This document shows, piece after piece, positions 54,408 through 62,938 of a stretch of DNA of 64,000 nt (position 1 is its first letter; each line of letters opens with the position of its first letter). The DNA lies in contig NZ_CP032099.1 in the NCBI RefSeq assembly GCF_003544835.1, positions 248,001-312,000 on the forward strand, given 5' to 3'. The translations under genes were made by a program, and so were the position numbers. Source of the DNA: Aliarcobacter skirrowii CCUG 10374 (GTDB taxonomy: Bacteria; Campylobacterota; Campylobacteria; Campylobacterales; Arcobacteraceae). The notes below the pieces were generated by a model. That model saw only the letters and a list, made by a program, of their open reading frames with translations. It searched no databases and was not told where the DNA came from.

Positions 54408-55237
54408 CTATTCTCATCAAGACTATTTTTTGTATCGATTTCAACATGACAACTTACTAATATACCGTTTGGATTTAAAGCATCATAAATCTTTTTTATT
54501 ACCTCTTTTTTGTCTTTAAAGAAATAGAAAATATTACTACACCAAATTAAATCATAGTTTTTCCCAATGTCATTTTTTTCAATATCTCCACTTAAAACAA
54601 AAACTCTATTTTGCAAGTTGTACTCATTTATATGTTCTTTTGTTATGTTTGTAACCTCTTCATAATCAAATAAAGTCGTTTTTACATTTGGATGATTTTT
54701 TGTAATTTCTAAACCAATAACTCCAGAAGAACAACCAAGATCTAACATGTTATTTAAGCTAGAAAACTCTTTTAGATTTTTTATAATATCAACTGCCATT
54801 GGAGCGATTAAATTTTTTTGTTCTTGTTTTAAAAACTTTTTTGAAGCATCTGCCCAAAGTTTTGGTATTTTTATTTCTTCTAACTCTTTTTTTTCTTCAA
54901 ACATTGATTTCATCATTTTTTTACCATTTCCAGCTAGCTGTTTTCTATGTAAAAAAACATCACCACAATATGAAGAAGTTCCATAAATAAAAGATTCTTT
55001 AGCAAATTTTGTATTGAGATATTTATCTTGATTTATGTCCAAAAGTTCCATAAAAACTAAACTATCTAATAATATTTTTGTTTTATGTTCATTTATATTT
55101 ATTTTTGAAGAGATTATAAAAATTGTATTTATATTCTCTTCTATTAATTTAAAGATTTTTAACTCCAAAGCTAGTTCTAAAATCTCGGTTTTTTGTTGAG
55201 CTAACAGTAGTGATAAATAGTTGTTTATATTTTGCAT
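54386..55237 (-). CDS. SAM-dependent O-methyltransferase, frameshifted
   Basis: The intact frame has 283 residues. An N-terminal winged-helix dimerisation domain (about 1-100: SLLLAQQKTEILELALELKI and on) precedes a Rossmann methyltransferase domain with motif I MLDLGCSSGVIGLEI, then TLFDYEEVTNITKEH and the later acidic loop DLIWCSNIFYFF. This is the plant-type/class I O-methyltransferase layout, normally about 330-340 residues. A 7-T tract breaks the frame, and the last about 45 codons run on out of frame to 54249. It is in an operon with the FyuA-like receptor (9-bp gap) and an MFS transporter. Confidence 0.8.
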   Translation of the reverse strand: MQNINNYLSLLLAQQKTEILELALELKIFKLIEENINTIFIISSKININEHKTKILLDSLVFMELLDINQDKYLNTKFAKESFIYGTSSYCGDVFLHRKQLAGNGKKMMKSMFEEKKELEEIKIPKLWADASKKFLKQEQKNLIAPMAVDIIKNLKEFSSLNNMLDLGCSSGVIGLEITKNHPNVKTTLFDYEEVTNITKEHINEYNLQNRVFVLSGDIEKNDIGKNYDLIWCSNIFYFFKDKKEVIKKIYDALNPNGILVSCHVEIDTKNSLDENSFFTFYL

Positions 55238-55246
55238 TTAAAATCC

Positions 55247-57244
55247 TTAAAATCTATAAGCTAATTTGATACCAAACTCTTGTTCTAGTCTTAAAATAGT
55301 TGTTGTTCCACTAAAATATGCACCTATTGCATCATAATCTTTATCAAATAAATTATTTACATAAAAATATATATCAAAATCATTTGCTTCATAACCAATT
55401 TTTGTATCAACTAAACTATAAGCTTTTTGTGAAGTTGTATTTGCCTTGTCAAAATATGTTTTTCCATAACCATTAAAATCGACTCTTGCATATAAACCAT
55501 TGTTTGCTCTATATAAAGTTCCAATATTGAAGTTATATTTTGGAGCAAGAGGGTTATAATTTCCACTATAATCACCAGCCAAATCTTTAAAATCATCAAA
55601 AGTTGTTTCATTTACTCCTGCACTTGCAAATAAGCTTATTTCATCACTAATTACACCTTCTATTTCTACTTCAAAACCTTTTGAAGTTGCAGTTGCTGCA
55701 TTTACCATATAAGTAGTACCAAGCATTGGTGTTTCTTCTACTTGCATATCTTTTATATCCATAAAATAGATATTTGTGTTAAATTTTAAACGATTATCAA
55801 AAAACATTCCTTTATATCCAAGTTCATAAGAGATTAAATTTTCTTCATCATATGCTTGTGCGTTTGATGTAGCAAAAGGATTAAATCCTCCACTTCTATA
55901 ACCTTTTGCTATTGTAAAATAGCTCATTTGATTTTCATTTATATTGTATTGAATTCCGATTTTTGGAGAAACACTGCTATAACTATTTTCTAAGTCAATA
56001 GTTGTGTTTTTAACTTCCATCTCTTTTTTCTCTTTGTCATATCTAATTCCTGCATTCAAAACCCAAAAATCATTTAAAGGATGAATGATATTTGTAAAAA
56101 TCCCTATACTTCTAGAACTCATATCTTGTGGATTTGCAAATCCTGTTGGATTAAAAGGTGCAAATATTCTTGTATATAAGTCATCATCTTTTTTATCTAA
56201 ATAAATTCCTGAAATTAGTTCTGTTTTATTAAATATAGTTTCATATCTAAATTCTTGAGAGATTGTGTTTAATTCATTATTTTTATAAATATGTCTTAAA
56301 GTCAAAGGAGTAAAATCGGCATCTACTATCGCTTTATCTTTGTACTCTTTTTTTGTAGTTATTGATTTTATTTTAGAGTTTTCATCAATATTATAATTTA
56401 CATTTAAAGCAAAAGTTGTATCTTTTGGACTAGAACTTCTTTTTAAATTTGAAGTAACTTCTTTTTTGTTGTTTGTTGAACTCACCCAATTATGGTCACC
56501 ATTATCTTCTTTGTTAATTGAAGATATTAGTGATACATCTAAATTATCTGTTGGTGTAGCTCTTAAAATGAGTTTTGCATAATCACTTTTCTTGTCATTT
56601 ATATATTTATTTGTAACTGTATTTTTTATAAATCCATCCTTTTCTTTATGTTTATAAGCTACTCCTGCATAAAATTTATCCTTTATTATTGGACCACTTA
56701 CATTTAATCCAATATCTTTTCTTCCTTCATTACCTATTGTTGAGAAAATTTTTCCTTTTGTTTCATTATTTGGTTGTTTTGTTATGATATTTATAACTCC
56801 TGCTTCGCTATTTTTACCATATAAAGTTCCTTGTGGTCCTCTTAAAACTTCTATTCTTTCAATATCACCAATTGCATCATCAAAACCAAAGGCACTAGTA
56901 GTAGGAACTCCATCAACATACAGACCAACAGGAGTTGAATAAGATAAAACATTTCCACTTATTCCTCTAATAGAAGGAACTATTAAGCCTTCTTGTCCAG
57001 TATTGTAAAGCATCAAGTTGGGAGTATATTTTGCAATATCTTCCAAACTATCAATAGATTTATCTTCTATTGACATTTCATCAAAAACAGAGACAGAAAT
57101 AGGTACTTTTTGTACATTTTCTTCTTTTTTTTGAGCTGTTACAGTGATTGCCTCTAAAGTTGTAGTTTCTTCTTTTGCTACTAGGTTATTTGTTAATAAT
57201 ATAAAAGCTAAAAAAGATAGGTTAATAGTTTTTGATTTTATCAT
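55247..57244 (-). CDS. TonB-dependent receptor, FyuA (pesticin/yersiniabactin)-like
   Basis: A 665-residue outer-membrane receptor, about the same length as FyuA (673). Signal peptide SFLAFILLTNNLVAK; TonB box TLEAITVTAQKKEENVQ; plug with LYVDGVP, IERIEVLRGPQGTLYGKNSE and GVINIITKQP. The barrel ends IYFYVNNLFDKDYDAIGAYF and, last, AYRF. The VPxSVS and RGPQGTLYG forms are those of FyuA and related receptors; the ligand is not proved. Divergent from the AraC gene, with a Fur-like dyad and direct repeats between. Confidence 0.85.
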   Translation of the reverse strand: MIKSKTINLSFLAFILLTNNLVAKEETTTLEAITVTAQKKEENVQKVPISVSVFDEMSIEDKSIDSLEDIAKYTPNLMLYNTGQEGLIVPSIRGISGNVLSYSTPVGLYVDGVPTTSAFGFDDAIGDIERIEVLRGPQGTLYGKNSEAGVINIITKQPNNETKGKIFSTIGNEGRKDIGLNVSGPIIKDKFYAGVAYKHKEKDGFIKNTVTNKYINDKKSDYAKLILRATPTDNLDVSLISSINKEDNGDHNWVSSTNNKKEVTSNLKRSSSPKDTTFALNVNYNIDENSKIKSITTKKEYKDKAIVDADFTPLTLRHIYKNNELNTISQEFRYETIFNKTELISGIYLDKKDDDLYTRIFAPFNPTGFANPQDMSSRSIGIFTNIIHPLNDFWVLNAGIRYDKEKKEMEVKNTTIDLENSYSSVSPKIGIQYNINENQMSYFTIAKGYRSGGFNPFATSNAQAYDEENLISYELGYKGMFFDNRLKFNTNIYFMDIKDMQVEETPMLGTTYMVNAATATSKGFEVEIEGVISDEISLFASAGVNETTFDDFKDLAGDYSGNYNPLAPKYNFNIGTLYRANNGLYARVDFNGYGKTYFDKANTTSQKAYSLVDTKIGYEANDFDIYFYVNNLFDKDYDAIGAYFSGTTTILRLEQEFGIKLAYRF

Positions 57245-57282
57245 TATGCTGTATTTCCTTTAATATAAAATTTATTTGCTCT

Positions 57283-57288
57283 AGTATA
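57283..57288 (-). promoter_or_regulatory. Probable -10 of the FyuA-like gene
   Basis: TATACT on minus (57288-57283), about 40 bp before the ATG, with an AAAGGAAAT ribosome site downstream. It places the Fur-like dyad near -35 and the direct repeats at about -46 to -79. Confidence 0.4.
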
Positions 57289-57301
57289 TACTTCAAAAAA
57301 G

Positions 57302-57316
57302 TGATAGTCAATATCA
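57302..57316. promoter_or_regulatory. Fur-like dyad
   Basis: TGATAGTCAATATCA has 5-bp arms TGATA/TATCA with a 5-bp centre, similar to the NAT-type half-sites of Fur boxes. It overlaps the -35 zone of the FyuA-like gene. Confidence 0.4.
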
Positions 57317-57320
57317 AAAA

Positions 57321-57354
57321 TATTCTAAAAGGTTTTATTTCTATTCTAAAAGGT
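57321..57354. promoter_or_regulatory. 21-bp-phased direct repeats, likely AraC-regulator sites
   Basis: TATTCTAAAAGGT occurs exactly at 57321-57333 and 57342-57354, a period of 21 bp or two helical turns. The second copy includes the AAAGG ribosome site of the AraC gene, so binding would repress its own gene while lying upstream of the FyuA-like promoter. Paired sites of this kind are typical of AraC-family dimers. Confidence 0.6.
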
Positions 57355-57358
57355 AAAA

Positions 57359-58288
57359 ATGACTAAATATTATTTAAAGGATTTGATTAGTTCAAATCTA
57401 AATAGCAAAAAAAATATCATAAAAAATAGTTTTCCACTTGAGATAGGAACTGATTATATGGAAAAGATATATATTCAAGATGGATTTTTATTTTCAAAAA
57501 CAAATTACAATATAGAAAAACCTATCTTTTTAGAAGCAAAACAAGAAGAGCGAAAATTTGTAATCACTATATCACTCAAAGGAAACACTACATATATAAA
57601 TAGTGGGAATAAAAAAATCATACCTTTCAAAGAAGGGTTTACTACAATATCACTCTTTGAAAATACACAAGGTTTTAGAGAGTTTAAAGATAAACAGATA
57701 AATCAAATTAGATTAATATTAAGTGAAAGTTTTTTAAGAAGAAATTTTCAAAAAAGCTTAGTTGAAAAATATTTTTTTAATAAACAAAATTTGCAGTTGA
57801 TAGATTTTAGATTAACTTCTATTCAATCTCAATTTCTATTAAATGATATATTAAATTGCACTCTTGTTGGTGAGTTAGCTAACATATACAAACAAGGTAA
57901 AATTTTTGAGTTATTATCTTTAGAAATTTCAAAGCTACAAAAAAATGAAGATGATATTTTTTTAGATGATTATGATAGAAGTGCAATTTTGAAAGCAAAA
58001 GAGATATTATTGAATAACTTGCAAAATCCTCCGTCGATTGTTACTCTTGCTAAAATGGTTCATTTAAGTGAGGTAAAATTGAAAAGAGGTTTTAAACAGA
58101 TTTATAAAACTTCTCCTTATCAACTTTTAGTATCTCATAAAATGAACCTTGCAAAAAATATGCTTGAAAGAGGTGAATACAACATCAATGAAATAGCTTT
58201 GCAAGTTGGTTATAAGTTTGCAAATAATTTCACTAATGCTTTTTATAAAGAGTTTAAAATACGACCTAAAGATATTTTAAAAAAGTAA
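57359..58288 (+). CDS. AraC-family regulator, PchR/YbtA-like
   Basis: A 309-residue regulator. An N-terminal cupin-like effector region of about 190 residues (RKFVITISLKGNTTYINSGN, IPFKEGFTTISLFEN) is followed by the AraC DNA-binding end: SIVTLAKMVHLSEVKLKRGFKQIYKTSPYQLLVSHKMNLAKNML and NINEIALQVGYKFANNFTNAFYKEFKIRPKDIL. This matches the PchR/YbtA type that binds a ferri-siderophore and activates receptor genes. It is divergent from the FyuA-like gene, with paired repeats between them. Its 3' end overlaps the convergent mntP by 12 bp. Confidence 0.88.
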   Translation: MTKYYLKDLISSNLNSKKNIIKNSFPLEIGTDYMEKIYIQDGFLFSKTNYNIEKPIFLEAKQEERKFVITISLKGNTTYINSGNKKIIPFKEGFTTISLFENTQGFREFKDKQINQIRLILSESFLRRNFQKSLVEKYFFNKQNLQLIDFRLTSIQSQFLLNDILNCTLVGELANIYKQGKIFELLSLEISKLQKNEDDIFLDDYDRSAILKAKEILLNNLQNPPSIVTLAKMVHLSEVKLKRGFKQIYKTSPYQLLVSHKMNLAKNMLERGEYNINEIALQVGYKFANNFTNAFYKEFKIRPKDILKK

Positions 58289-58816
58289 AATTTTAAGACC
58301 TATTAATATTAAAACAATCCCACCTAAAATTTCAGCTTTACTTTCATATTTTTCTCCCCCGCGACTTCCTACATAAACCCCAATATAACTGATAATAAAT
58401 GTACTAATCCCAATAATCAATAAGGAAATATAAGGATTCAATTCAAATAAATGTAAAGTAAATCCAGCAGCCATTGCATCTATACTTGTTGCAATTGCCA
58501 ATGTTAATAGAATTTTATTGGAAATTTTAGTTATCTCTTCTTCAACATTTTCATTTACAGCTTCAAATATCATTTTTGCTCCAATTAAAAGTAATAAAGC
58601 AAACGCAATTATTTTATCAAATCCATAAATATATTCTTGTAAGCCAATACCTCCTATATAACCAATAAATGGCATAAAGGCTTGGAATATTCCAAAAAAT
58701 AAAGCTACTTTTAAAGCTAAAACTTTTATATTTTGATTCTCTTTTATGCCAAGTCCAATTGAAACTGCAAAGGCATCCATAGATAATGCCAATGATAATA
58801 TTAAAATTTCAAACAT
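58277..58816 (-). CDS. mntP: Manganese efflux pump MntP
   Basis: A 179-residue six-helix exporter of Mn(II) (DUF204). The two repeated acidic motifs are clear: SLALSMDAFAVSIGLGIK at the start and AIATSIDAMAAGFTLHLF in the second half. At normal length it looks intact. It is the last gene of the ABC-MFS-MFS operon, overlapping the previous stop by 8 bp. A Mn exporter in a metallophore locus could remove Mn co-imported by a promiscuous ligand (inference). Confidence 0.92.
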   Translation of the reverse strand: MFEILILSLALSMDAFAVSIGLGIKENQNIKVLALKVALFFGIFQAFMPFIGYIGGIGLQEYIYGFDKIIAFALLLLIGAKMIFEAVNENVEEEITKISNKILLTLAIATSIDAMAAGFTLHLFELNPYISLLIIGISTFIISYIGVYVGSRGGEKYESKAEILGGIVLILIGLKILLF

Positions 58817-59972
58817 CTAACTTCCCATAAATTAATATCAATAATATAAAAAATAATAAACCACTAAATACAAAAGGAAGTGAACTAGAAAATCCATATA
58901 AGCTAGTGCTTACCAATGGACCAAAAATCATTCCTACCCCTTTAGCTGATGAAACTGTCCCTGCTGCATATCCTTGTTCATGAGTTTCTACAGAGTTTGC
59001 AGTGATTGACATAATAGAAGGAAACAAAAAGCCCATTCCAAAACCAAAAAATGAAGAAAATAATAAAGAACTCCAAACATCTAAAGAATATGCCATCCCT
59101 ATCATGCCCAGTGCAGAAAGAATAGTTCCTAATTTCATAAAAGTTTTAGGAGTAATTGTTGTTATTTTTGTGACAATTATTTGAGCTAATATAAGGGTAA
59201 AACCTATACTTCCTAAAATATATCCTGTAACTTTTGCAGCTTCTAAATCATCTAATCTAAAAATATCAAGTGCGAAAAATCCCAAACAAGAATTGATAGT
59301 CATAAAAGCAAACATAGTTAAAAAAGTAGAAAATATAGGAATAAAGAGTCTTTTATCAAAAAACTTTGTTTCAATCTCTTTTTCGATATGTATTTTTGGA
59401 GCCCTTTCAATACTAAAATATAAAACAATAGCAGCTATAAAAGGCAATATTGCAAAAGTATAAAGTGGTGCTTCAAGACCATAAATAGCCAATGCTCCAC
59501 CTGCAATAGGACCAAAAATCATTCCCATACCATTTGCTGCTCCTAGTTTTGCCATATAATTTGACCTTTGTTTAGGTTCTACTTTATCAGCTACAAATGC
59601 AGCAGAAACTGGTGAAATAGCAGAATAAAATATACTAATAGCTCCTCTTGTTAAAATAAGAATAAGCAAAGATATAATAATCAAAGGAGGATTCTCTAGG
59701 GCAAAATCTACAAAAATTGCTAATACTAAATAAGAGATAGCTATCCCTAAAATACCTATTATTAATACAGGTTTTCTTCCTATTTGATCGCTTTTCTTAC
59801 CCCAAAATCTTGCAAAAAACACCCAAGCAATTGCTCCAAAAGTTACTGTAAATCCTGCATGCCACTCTTGCAATCCAAAATTTCTAACTATTGGTCCAAC
59901 CACTGGCATAAACGCCATACCAGCCGTTGCACATAGTATATTTACAAGCATCAAAGGTTTAATCTCTTTCAT
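58809..59972 (-). CDS. MFS transporter, TetA/multidrug-type
   Basis: A 387-residue twelve-helix exporter type. Motif A-like FARFWGKKSDQIGRKPVLIIG in loop 2-3 and GAANGMGMIFGPIAGGAL in helix 5 (motif C-like) mark the TetA/drug-H+ antiporter branch. I start at ATG 59972 (AAAGGA upstream), which overlaps the previous gene by 14 bp; the longer frame from 60035 adds 21 Leu/Phe/Cys residues inside that gene. In this locus it could export a metallophore or its precursor (inference). Confidence 0.82.
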   Translation of the reverse strand: MKEIKPLMLVNILCATAGMAFMPVVGPIVRNFGLQEWHAGFTVTFGAIAWVFFARFWGKKSDQIGRKPVLIIGILGIAISYLVLAIFVDFALENPPLIIISLLILILTRGAISIFYSAISPVSAAFVADKVEPKQRSNYMAKLGAANGMGMIFGPIAGGALAIYGLEAPLYTFAILPFIAAIVLYFSIERAPKIHIEKEIETKFFDKRLFIPIFSTFLTMFAFMTINSCLGFFALDIFRLDDLEAAKVTGYILGSIGFTLILAQIIVTKITTITPKTFMKLGTILSALGMIGMAYSLDVWSSLLFSSFFGFGMGFLFPSIMSITANSVETHEQGYAAGTVSSAKGVGMIFGPLVSTSLYGFSSSLPFVFSGLLFFILLILIYGKLDV

Positions 59973-61176
59973 ATTCAATTCCTTTAAAAAATAATAATAC
60001 ATACAACATTGAAATAAATGAAAACAAAGAAGCAATTATAATCATAGTGCTATAACCAAAAGTTCCTGATAAAGATACTCCAAAAGCACTAGCTAGAACT
60101 CCCATTAACATAAAGGGAAAAAATTGCAAAGCGTATTCTGTACTTGGAGATTTTGTTGATAATTGATCCATCATCAAAGCATGAATAATTGGCATAGATG
60201 CACTATAACTTATAAAAATAATACTCATAGATAAAGAAGCAAATAAAATATTTGTATATCCATTAACTAAAAATAATAGAGTTAAAAATCCTAAACATTC
60301 AAAAATACTAATTCCAATAAGCATAGTTTTTCTTGAAAATATTTTTAGTAAATATCCACTAATTATAGAAGCAATAATTCCTAAAATACTTCCAACTACA
60401 CCATTTATAAAGCCAATTTTATCTAAGCCATAACCTATATCAACCAATATAGGACTTAATAAAGCATAAGAAATGCACATTCCTATTGGATAAAGAATTA
60501 ATAAAACAAGCAGTAAAACTCTCCCTTTTTTATTCCAAAATTGAAAAATAAGTTTCCATGATATATCATGAATAGTATGTTCAACTACACATTTTGACTC
60601 TTTATAAAGTAATAATTGAATAAAAGTAATAGTTGTAATAAATGCTAAAAGTAAAACCGTAATACTCCAACCAAAATATTCATAAATAGTTAAAGCTGCT
60701 CCTACTCCTAAAATATTTCCAATTATTCCTCCAGAGCTTTTAAGTGTTCCTCCTAATCCTCTTTCACTTTTTGTTAAAAGCTTAAAGGCTAATCCCTCAG
60801 TTGCTATATCTTGAGTAGCCGCTAAAAGTCCCACTAAAATCAAAGCAGTGATTATGATTAATTTATCTTCCATTACATCAAAAAAAGAGCTAAAAATAAT
60901 TGAACCTATCAATAAGAATTGAATTATTTTAAGAAAACCAGAATAATTTCCCTGATGTCTAGTAACATATTTGTCTACCCAAGGTGCCCATAAAAATTTT
61001 ATTACCCAAACCAAACTAATCAAAGAAAAAAAACCCAATTGTTCAAGGGGCATTCCACTTTTTCTCCAAATTGCAATAATTGCTACTGAAAAAAAAGAGA
61101 ATCCTACATACTGAGTAACATATAAACTAGCTAATAATAAAATAGATTGAGGAGTTAAACAAGAACATTTATTCAT
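59959..61176 (-). CDS. MFS transporter, AmpG/RhtX-like
   Basis: A 405-residue permease. YVTQYVGFSFFSVAIIAIWRKSGMPLEQLGFFSL, LWAPWVDKYVTRH and GLLAATQDIATEGLAFKLL fit the AmpG/RhtX/YbtX-type branch, with the D-x-ATxGLA helix-4 signature. Members import siderophores or muropeptides. It overlaps the ABC gene by 8 bp and the next MFS gene by 14 bp, so all are translated from one message. It is distinct from the MFS protein at 53073. Confidence 0.82.
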   Translation of the reverse strand: MNKCSCLTPQSILLLASLYVTQYVGFSFFSVAIIAIWRKSGMPLEQLGFFSLISLVWVIKFLWAPWVDKYVTRHQGNYSGFLKIIQFLLIGSIIFSSFFDVMEDKLIIITALILVGLLAATQDIATEGLAFKLLTKSERGLGGTLKSSGGIIGNILGVGAALTIYEYFGWSITVLLLAFITTITFIQLLLYKESKCVVEHTIHDISWKLIFQFWNKKGRVLLLVLLILYPIGMCISYALLSPILVDIGYGLDKIGFINGVVGSILGIIASIISGYLLKIFSRKTMLIGISIFECLGFLTLLFLVNGYTNILFASLSMSIIFISYSASMPIIHALMMDQLSTKSPSTEYALQFFPFMLMGVLASAFGVSLSGTFGYSTMIIIASLFSFISMLYVLLFFKGIEYERD

Positions 61177-62938
61177 TTATATTCCAATCTTTAACCCTTT
61201 GTTGTGCTTGCCACATACTAAAATATCTACCTTTTTCTTTTACCAATTCATCATGTGTACCTTTTTCTATGATTTCACCCTTATCAACTACAAGAATAGT
61301 ATCAGCTCCTGCAATTGTTGATAGTCTATGAGCTATTACAATTACAGTTTTATTTTCCACAAGCTTATCTATAGCACTTTGAACTGCTACTTCACTTTGC
61401 GTATCAAGCGCAGCTGTTGGCTCATCAAGGATTACAATCGGAGCATTTTTAAGTATGGCTCTTGCTATAGAGATTCTTTGTCGCTCCCCTCCACTTAAAC
61501 TTCCTCCGATATCGCCTATTTTTGTATTGTATCCATTTGGCAATCTTGTGATAAATTCATGGCAATAGGCACTTTGTGCCGCATTTTCTACCTCTTTATC
61601 TGTTGCTTTTGGATTTGCCATACGAATATTGTTTATGATGGTATCATCAAATAAATAGACGTCTTGAAACACCACTGAAATATTTTTCATCAAATCTTCA
61701 GGCGTCATATTTTTGATATTTACTCCACCGATTTTGATATTTCCACTTTGTGGATCAGCATATCTCATAATCATTTTAGTAATAGTTGTTTTCCCGCAAC
61801 CAGAGTGTCCTACAAGTGCGGTCATTGTTTTATTTGGTATAAAAAAACTTATATTTTGTAGTGCTTTTGTTGGTTGGTTTTTATATGAAAAACTTACATT
61901 TTCGAAAGTTATATCAAAATCATTAGCTTTATTTTTTGGTTCATAAATTTTCAATGGCTCAGTTGAAAATATAGATTTGATTCTTTTAAATGCTGAATCC
62001 ATTAAATCAAATACCGATACCACTCCTAAGAATATTGACAAAGGTTCTGCAAGTCGTGATACGACAATTACAGCAGCAGCTAGAGTGATAAACGACAAGG
62101 TATTATCAAGAACAAAAAATGCTCCGATAAATACGATTGCTAACAAAGTTACTTCTATCAAAACTCCCATAAGTACAAATGGTATTTGTCCTTTATAAAG
62201 TCCTTCTTTTTGTACCTCTTTAACATAAGCTATCGAATCTTGTAATTTTTTAGCATTTATTCCTACTTTATTTACAGCTTTTAGTACTGGTAAGCCTTGG
62301 ATATACTCTACAAAATCTGATTCTAATATCCCATTAGCTTGGTTATATTCACTTTTTTCTTCGTGCGAACCTTTTCTTTTCCAACTATACAGTGGAAGTG
62401 CTAAAGGAAGCATTGCAAGCATAAGAAGTGCAAGTCGCCAATCCACAAAAAAGGTAACTACGATAATAGTAAAAGGTACAACTACAATTTGCAAAAACAT
62501 CGAAGCTACCATTCCCATATGGAGTACCGATTCATCTACATTGCTTGAAAAAGTAGAGTTAAGTTCTCCTGTTTTATAAGTAGCAAGTTTTTCTAAGGGC
62601 ATCTCTCTTAGAGCCTTTCCAAGTTTTGTTCTAAGTTCATGAGTAACATCTACAATTTTCCCATTATAATCAAAATCATGCCCTTTCCATTTTGCCCAAA
62701 AAGAGAAGATGCTAAAAAGCACCATCAAACCAAGATAAAAGAGGATATCAGACATGATAGGAGTATCTGCAAACATTGCTAAGAGTAGTGGATAAAACAT
62801 ACCAAAAGCTAGACCTTGAGCGACAAATGCCAAAGTAAAATAAATTAAACTTTTTTTAAAGCCACTGCTGTACTCACCTGCTAATTCAACACTTAATTTG
62901 TAGATTGTGTACATAGAGGCAAATTGATTTTTTCTCAT
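61169..62938 (-). CDS. ABC half-transporter, YbtQ/IrtB-like
   Basis: A 589-residue fused membrane-ATPase protein. Six-helix domain (about 35-310) and a nucleotide-binding domain with Walker A GHSGCGKTT, the signature SLSGGERQR, Walker B IVILDEPTAALDT and the switch His in IVIAHRLST. Start at ATG 62938 after a perfect AGGAGG; the open frame to 62968 lies inside the preceding gene. It overlaps that gene by 4 bp (ATGA). YbtP/Q and IrtAB pairs import ferric siderophores despite their exporter fold; the role here is inferred from the neighbours. Confidence 0.85.
   Translation of the reverse strand: MRKNQFASMYTIYKLSVELAGEYSSGFKKSLIYFTLAFVAQGLAFGMFYPLLLAMFADTPIMSDILFYLGLMVLFSIFSFWAKWKGHDFDYNGKIVDVTHELRTKLGKALREMPLEKLATYKTGELNSTFSSNVDESVLHMGMVASMFLQIVVVPFTIIVVTFFVDWRLALLMLAMLPLALPLYSWKRKGSHEEKSEYNQANGILESDFVEYIQGLPVLKAVNKVGINAKKLQDSIAYVKEVQKEGLYKGQIPFVLMGVLIEVTLLAIVFIGAFFVLDNTLSFITLAAAVIVVSRLAEPLSIFLGVVSVFDLMDSAFKRIKSIFSTEPLKIYEPKNKANDFDITFENVSFSYKNQPTKALQNISFFIPNKTMTALVGHSGCGKTTITKMIMRYADPQSGNIKIGGVNIKNMTPEDLMKNISVVFQDVYLFDDTIINNIRMANPKATDKEVENAAQSAYCHEFITRLPNGYNTKIGDIGGSLSGGERQRISIARAILKNAPIVILDEPTAALDTQSEVAVQSAIDKLVENKTVIVIAHRLSTIAGADTILVVDKGEIIEKGTHDELVKEKGRYFSMWQAQQRVKDWNINE

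Noticed and set aside
54747-54990. Two plus frames opposite the O-methyltransferase
   Set aside because: Mirror frames of a conserved methyltransferase domain.
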